Origin: Pseudomonas sp. RIT-562 | Lineage (GTDB): Bacteria > Pseudomonadota > Gammaproteobacteria > Pseudomonadales > Pseudomonadaceae | Assembly (NCBI RefSeq): GCF_026241895.1 | Contig: NZ_JAPJIV010000028.1 | Coordinates: 1-64,000, forward strand | Reading direction: 5' to 3' | DNA: 64,000 bases | In this document: piece after piece, positions 61,211 to 64,000 of the stretch | Layout of the letters: the number at the start of each line of letters is the position of its first letter | Numbering within the stretch: position 1 is the first letter of the stretch | Made by a program: the position numbers and the translations under genes | The notes under the pieces: generated by a model | What the model saw: only the letters and a program-made list of their open reading frames with translations | What the model was told of the DNA's origin: nothing | Database searches by the model: none

Positions 61211-62193
61211 GTCGCGTCATTCTGCTGCTGGTCGCACTGCTGGTGGCGGTGCTGATCCCGTCCCTGCTGGGTGGTAACGAAACCTGGTATCGACTGCGAC
61301 ATTTTCCCTTGCACTGGCTGCTCGTCATGTTCGGCATGATTCTGCTGTGCTGGGTCTTGAACACCCTGCGCCTGCGCCTGTTACTGGGCGACCAGTGCCA
61401 CAAGGTGAATCGGCTGCGCAGCCTGGGGGTGGTGATGGCCGCCGAGTTCGCCTATTGCGCCACGCCCGGAGGCAGCGGCGGGCCGTTGACGATCATGGCC
61501 TTGCTCTCGCGCCAGGGCGTTCGCCCGGCCAAGGCCAGCGCGGTGTTTGCGATGGATCAGCTGAGTGACCTGGTGTTCTTCCTCTGCGCATTGAGCGGGA
61601 TCTTGATTTACGCATTGTTCCAGCACCTGAGCCAGCGCATGGAATGGTTACTGATGGTCAGCGCCATCTCGATGTTCGGCGGCCTCGTCAGTTGCCTGGC
61701 GGTGGCGCGTTACCACCGCCTACTGATCCGCCTGAGCGGTCGCCTGCTGGCCCGCCTGAACGTCAAAGCTTCCACGCGCTTGCGTTGGGCGCGCAAACTC
61801 CTGCACTTTCTTGCGGCCTTTACCGACACCCTGAAACTGCCCCGCCAGACGCTGCTCAAGGTGTTCGCCTTGACCTGCCTGCATTGGGGTTTGCGATACA
61901 GCGTGTTGTACCTGGCCGTACGTGGGCTGGGGGCGGACTTGCAGTGGGCCTGGACGTTTTTGATCCAAATGCTGTCACTCAGCGCCGGGCAATTCAGCCT
62001 GTTGCCAGGCGGCGCTGGCGCCGCAGAACTGACCTCGGCCGCCTTGCTGGCACCCATGGTGGGCAAGTCGACGGCGGCGGCGGCCATCCTTATCTGGCGG
62101 GCGGTGACGTATTATTTTTATCTGCTGGTGGGCGGGCCGGTGTTCTTTTTGATGCTGGGACGGCCGCTGTTGAGGAAGTTGATTCGGGCGTAG
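61207..62193 (+). CDS. UPF0104 / lysylphosphatidylglycerol-synthase-like membrane protein
   Basis: 328 residues from MSRVILLLVALLVA at 61207, overlapping the previous gene by ATGA. Seven or eight hydrophobic segments with the family pattern CYAT-PGGSGGPL (position ~85), AMDQLSDLVFF and QFSLLPGGAGAAELTSAALLAP. It corresponds to the flippase/LPG_synthase_TM domain without the soluble aminoacyl transferase domain. Related proteins move or modify glycolipids; with GT4 and DUF2334 partners a lipid-linked sugar pathway is likely. Last gene of the unit. Confidence 0.88.
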   Translation: MSRVILLLVALLVAVLIPSLLGGNETWYRLRHFPLHWLLVMFGMILLCWVLNTLRLRLLLGDQCHKVNRLRSLGVVMAAEFAYCATPGGSGGPLTIMALLSRQGVRPAKASAVFAMDQLSDLVFFLCALSGILIYALFQHLSQRMEWLLMVSAISMFGGLVSCLAVARYHRLLIRLSGRLLARLNVKASTRLRWARKLLHFLAAFTDTLKLPRQTLLKVFALTCLHWGLRYSVLYLAVRGLGADLQWAWTFLIQMLSLSAGQFSLLPGGAGAAELTSAALLAPMVGKSTAAAAILIWRAVTYYFYLLVGGPVFFLMLGRPLLRKLIRA

Positions 62194-62243
62194 GAGCTGT
62201 CGAGAGAAACGAGGCTGCGATCTTTTGATCTTGCTTCTTCGGA

Positions 62244-62400
62244 CATTTCCGTTGCTGCGGTAACGACTTCTATTCCGCTTTTACAGCGGGTCACTTGGAA
62301 AAGCCCGGTTTAGCCGCTGCGCAATGCCTGCGTTTGGGCATCGTGGTTAACGGGGCGTCCGCGATCAACAACCGGGCCGAGGCCGCCTGAGAGCCGCCCT
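62244..62400 (+). repeat. Left copy of an interspersed repeat (internally deleted)
   Basis: 62244-62299 and about 62316-62386 match, in inverted orientation, 62881-62940 and about 62661-62727 of the right copy. Roughly 150 bases of the right copy are missing between the two blocks. No gene is seen. Confidence 0.8.
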
Positions 62401-62457
62401 GACGGCTAGCTCGGCTGTGTGTCAGCGGCGAATGGCACATCTTCGCTTGCAACCCAC

Positions 62458-62550
62458 TGTGGGAGCAAAGCTTGCTCGCGATGAGGGATTGAAATTCAAT
62501 AGTGATGGTGATTGGTGCACCGCCTTCGCGAGCAAGCTTTGCTCCCACAG
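62458..62550. repeat. BIME at the centre of the inverted repeat
   Basis: GTGGGAGCAAAGCTTGCTCG at left and its inverted partner at right, separated by about 45 bases, lying between the two copies of the longer repeat. Confidence 0.85.
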
Positions 62551-62599
62551 CTGACCTCCCACAAATATCACCTCCCAGAGATTTTCATTTCAAATTCAG

Positions 62600-62940
62600 G
62601 GAGGCGCACGGCCAAACAAGCGCAGCGCGCCGGCTTGATGCCTTGGTCGGCCCGAAGGCCGCCACGGCCCGGTTGTTGATCGCGGACGCCCCGTTAACCA
62701 CACTGGCCGAACGCAGGTGTTGCGGAGCGGGTAAACCGGCAAGGATGCCAGTTTAGCCGCGCTGGGCCAGGGAAGGCCCATCGCGGCGGGCCCGCGGAGC
62801 AATGCCTGCGTTCGGGCACACCGAGCCTTAGCGAGGTGCCAAGTGGTGGGGCAAAAAGCGCTTGGTTACTTGGCGCTGTTCCAAGTGACCCGCTGTAAGA
62901 GCGGAACCATTAGAAGCCATTACCGCAGCAACGGATATGT
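62600..62940 (-). repeat. Right copy of an interspersed repeat (longer)
   Basis: Inverted counterpart of 62244-62400. It contains further small inverted pieces (GCAATGCCTGCGTT at 62800 and related sequences at 62712). A 68-codon minus-strand frame runs through it, but it looks like repeat DNA rather than a gene. A lone REP follows at 62960-62983. Confidence 0.8.
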
Positions 62941-62998
62941 ACAGATCAATTCAATCTCCATCGCGAGCAAGCTTTGCTCCCACAGTGAGCTACTCCCC

Positions 62999-63169
62999 CT
63001 AGGGTGACGAATCCCCACCTTCAGGGTGCAACTCCTGCCACAACTCCTGCGCCCCGGGAAACTCCGTGCCATCTTCGGCACTCAAGTCATCCGGATCATA
63101 ACGACTCAGACACCCCTCCCCCAACGTCGCTGGCGCAGTGGAAGTCGCTTTATCTAGTGGATCAGCCAT
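62999..63169 (-). CDS. Small acidic hypothetical protein, 56 residues
   Basis: Starts ATG at 63169 with TGAGGA about eight bases ahead, ends TAG at 62999. The product (MADPLDKATSTAPATLGEGC... ending HPEGGDSSP) is acidic and polar with no membrane segment or signal sequence; a central motif SRYDPDDLSAEDGTEFPGAQ is rich in Asp/Glu. It lies after the purU terminator on the same strand. The ribosome site and protein-like composition favour a real gene; no function can be given. Confidence 0.65.
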   Translation of the reverse strand: MADPLDKATSTAPATLGEGCLSRYDPDDLSAEDGTEFPGAQELWQELHPEGGDSSP

Positions 63170-63184
63170 AACCAAATCCTCACC

Positions 63185-63229
63185 GCAAAAACAACAAAGG
63201 GCCTGCAGCGATTGAACGCTCAGGCCCTT
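63185..63229 (-). terminator. Terminator of purU
   Basis: Minus strand AAGGGCCTG ... CAGGCCCTT with an inner AGCG/CGCT extension, followed by TTGTTGTTTTT. The T-rich tail ends just before the ribosome site of the small gene. Confidence 0.88.
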
Positions 63230-63255
63230 CGAAATTCAACAGGGACGTGCGGCTA

Positions 63256-64000
63256 TCAGAACACCACAGTCTTGTTGCCATGCACCAACACCCGGTCTTC
63301 GAGGTGATAACGCAGCCCGCGGGCCAACACCATCTTCTCGACGTCACGACCAAATCGAACCATGTCTTCGATACTGTCGCTATGGCTGACACGCACCACG
63401 TCCTGTTCGATGATCGGCCCTGCGTCCAGCTCTTCGGTCACGTAGTGGCAAGTGGCGCCGATCAACTTCACCCCACGCATCGAAGCCTGGTGGTACGGCT
63501 TGGCTCCGACAAATGACGGCAGGAAGCTGTGGTGAATGTTGATCACCTTGTGCGCATACTCACTGCATAACTCCGGCGGCAGGATCTGCATGTAACGGGC
63601 AAGTACCACGACCTCGGCATCGTGCTGTTTGACCAGGCGAGACACTTCCTTGAATGCCGGTTCCTTATCCTGCGGATTCACCGGAACGTGGTAGTACGGA
63701 ATGCCATGCCATTCGACCATGCTGCGCAAGTCATCGTGGTTGGAAATCACGCAGGAAATTTCGCAGTCGAGCTCATCACTGTGCCAGCGATGCAGCAGGT
63801 CAGCCAGGCAGTGGGATTCACGGCTGGCCATCAATACAACCCGCTTTTTCTGCGCGGTATCGGTAATGCGCCAGTTCATCGAGAACTCTTCGGCAATCGG
63901 CGCAAAGGCCTCCCGAAAAGCTTCGATACCGAAAGGCAGCGAGTCGGCACGGATTTCGTGACGCATGAAGAACCAGCCACTGAGGTTGTCCGAGTGATGG
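63256..64000 (-). CDS. purU: Formyltetrahydrofolate deformylase (5' end cut by window)
   Basis: Hydrolyses 10-formyl-THF to formate and THF, balancing one-carbon units and supplying formate for PurT. At least 248 residues are seen; the frame stays open past an internal Met at 63966 to the window edge (SDNLSGWFFMRHEIRAD), so the N-terminal ACT domain start lies outside. The catalytic region has NIHHSFLPSFVGAKPYHQA (Asn, His) and later HYVTEELDAGPII (Asp). Functionally tied to the gcv operon through one-carbon metabolism but not linked to it here. Confidence 0.96.
   Translation of the reverse strand, partial: HHSDNLSGWFFMRHEIRADSLPFGIEAFREAFAPIAEEFSMNWRITDTAQKKRVVLMASRESHCLADLLHRWHSDELDCEISCVISNHDDLRSMVEWHGIPYYHVPVNPQDKEPAFKEVSRLVKQHDAEVVVLARYMQILPPELCSEYAHKVINIHHSFLPSFVGAKPYHQASMRGVKLIGATCHYVTEELDAGPIIEQDVVRVSHSDSIEDMVRFGRDVEKMVLARGLRYHLEDRVLVHGNKTVVF

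Noticed and set aside
62596..62802. 68-codon minus-strand frame inside the interspersed repeat
   Set aside because: Frames in this repeat may be annotated as hypothetical proteins, but the sequence behaves as repeat DNA, with an inverted deleted copy nearby, and lacks a ribosome site.

Overview
The window is a chromosomal segment of a non-aeruginosa Pseudomonas, most likely of the P. fluorescens/putida group. This rests on the GC-rich coding sequence, on gene orders typical of the genus (gapA/edd-glk-gltR-gtrS, queE-queC-tRNA-Lys, tolQRAB-pal-cpoB next to ruvCAB, pmpR and aspS, argJ-secA) and on many REP/BIME palindromes of the types common in that group. No phage, plasmid, insertion sequence or CRISPR array is visible. 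The annotation is by reading alone; no database search was run.

Layout. 1-6.4 kb: Entner-Doudoroff and glucose-sensing block, with edd-glk-gltR-gtrS on the minus strand and gapA diverging from it across an intergenic region that carries two TTGT-N7-ACAA HexR-type operators. 6.4-12.3 kb: a 137-bp tandem duplication of REP DNA, then an iron/heme cell-surface-signalling cluster (FecI-type sigma, FecR-type anti-sigma, TonB-dependent heme receptor, heme oxygenase) with Fur-like boxes and a 31-bp promoter-like element repeated before the receptor and the heme oxygenase. 12.4-15.4 kb: a chemoreceptor, a DUF5064 protein and a 45-bp tandem repeat. 15.4-23.4 kb: glycine cleavage regulon, i.e. a GcsR-like enhancer-binding protein, three 18-bp operators, a sigma-54 promoter and gcvH-gcvP-sdaA-gcvT. 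23.4-27.5 kb: cold-shock protein, RDD protein, nadA, tRNA-Lys and the queuosine genes queC and queE.

27.6-38.6 kb: a long minus-strand housekeeping block, ybgC-tolQRAB-pal-cpoB (cell envelope), ruvCAB (Holliday junctions), yebC/pmpR, aspS and a FmdB zinc ribbon. 38.7-45.1 kb: ribbon-helix-helix protein, Dps, a membrane protein fused to a cold-shock domain, slyX, a HIT protein, an OprD porin, a MscS channel and YajQ. 45.2-51.9 kb: a ketopantoate reductase family gene, an orphan PAS histidine kinase coupled to a corrinoid adenosyltransferase, a Nudix-ThiE fusion, a GST and argJ. 51.9-57 kb: secA, a DciA-like gene and a HerA-like ATPase, with a perfect 60-bp palindrome between the last two. 57-62.2 kb: a dCache chemoreceptor and a tightly overlapping operon of a GT4 glycosyltransferase, a DUF2334 deacetylase-like protein and a UPF0104 membrane protein, the best candidate here for an uncharacterised pathway. 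62.2-64 kb: two inverted copies of an interspersed repeat, a 56-codon ORF and purU, which runs off the right end.

Most of the window is ordinary core genome. The points most worth follow-up are the shared promoter element of the heme cluster, the GcsR/sigma-54 architecture, the glycosyltransferase-deacetylase-UPF0104 operon, the membrane-anchored cold-shock protein and several unusual repeats.
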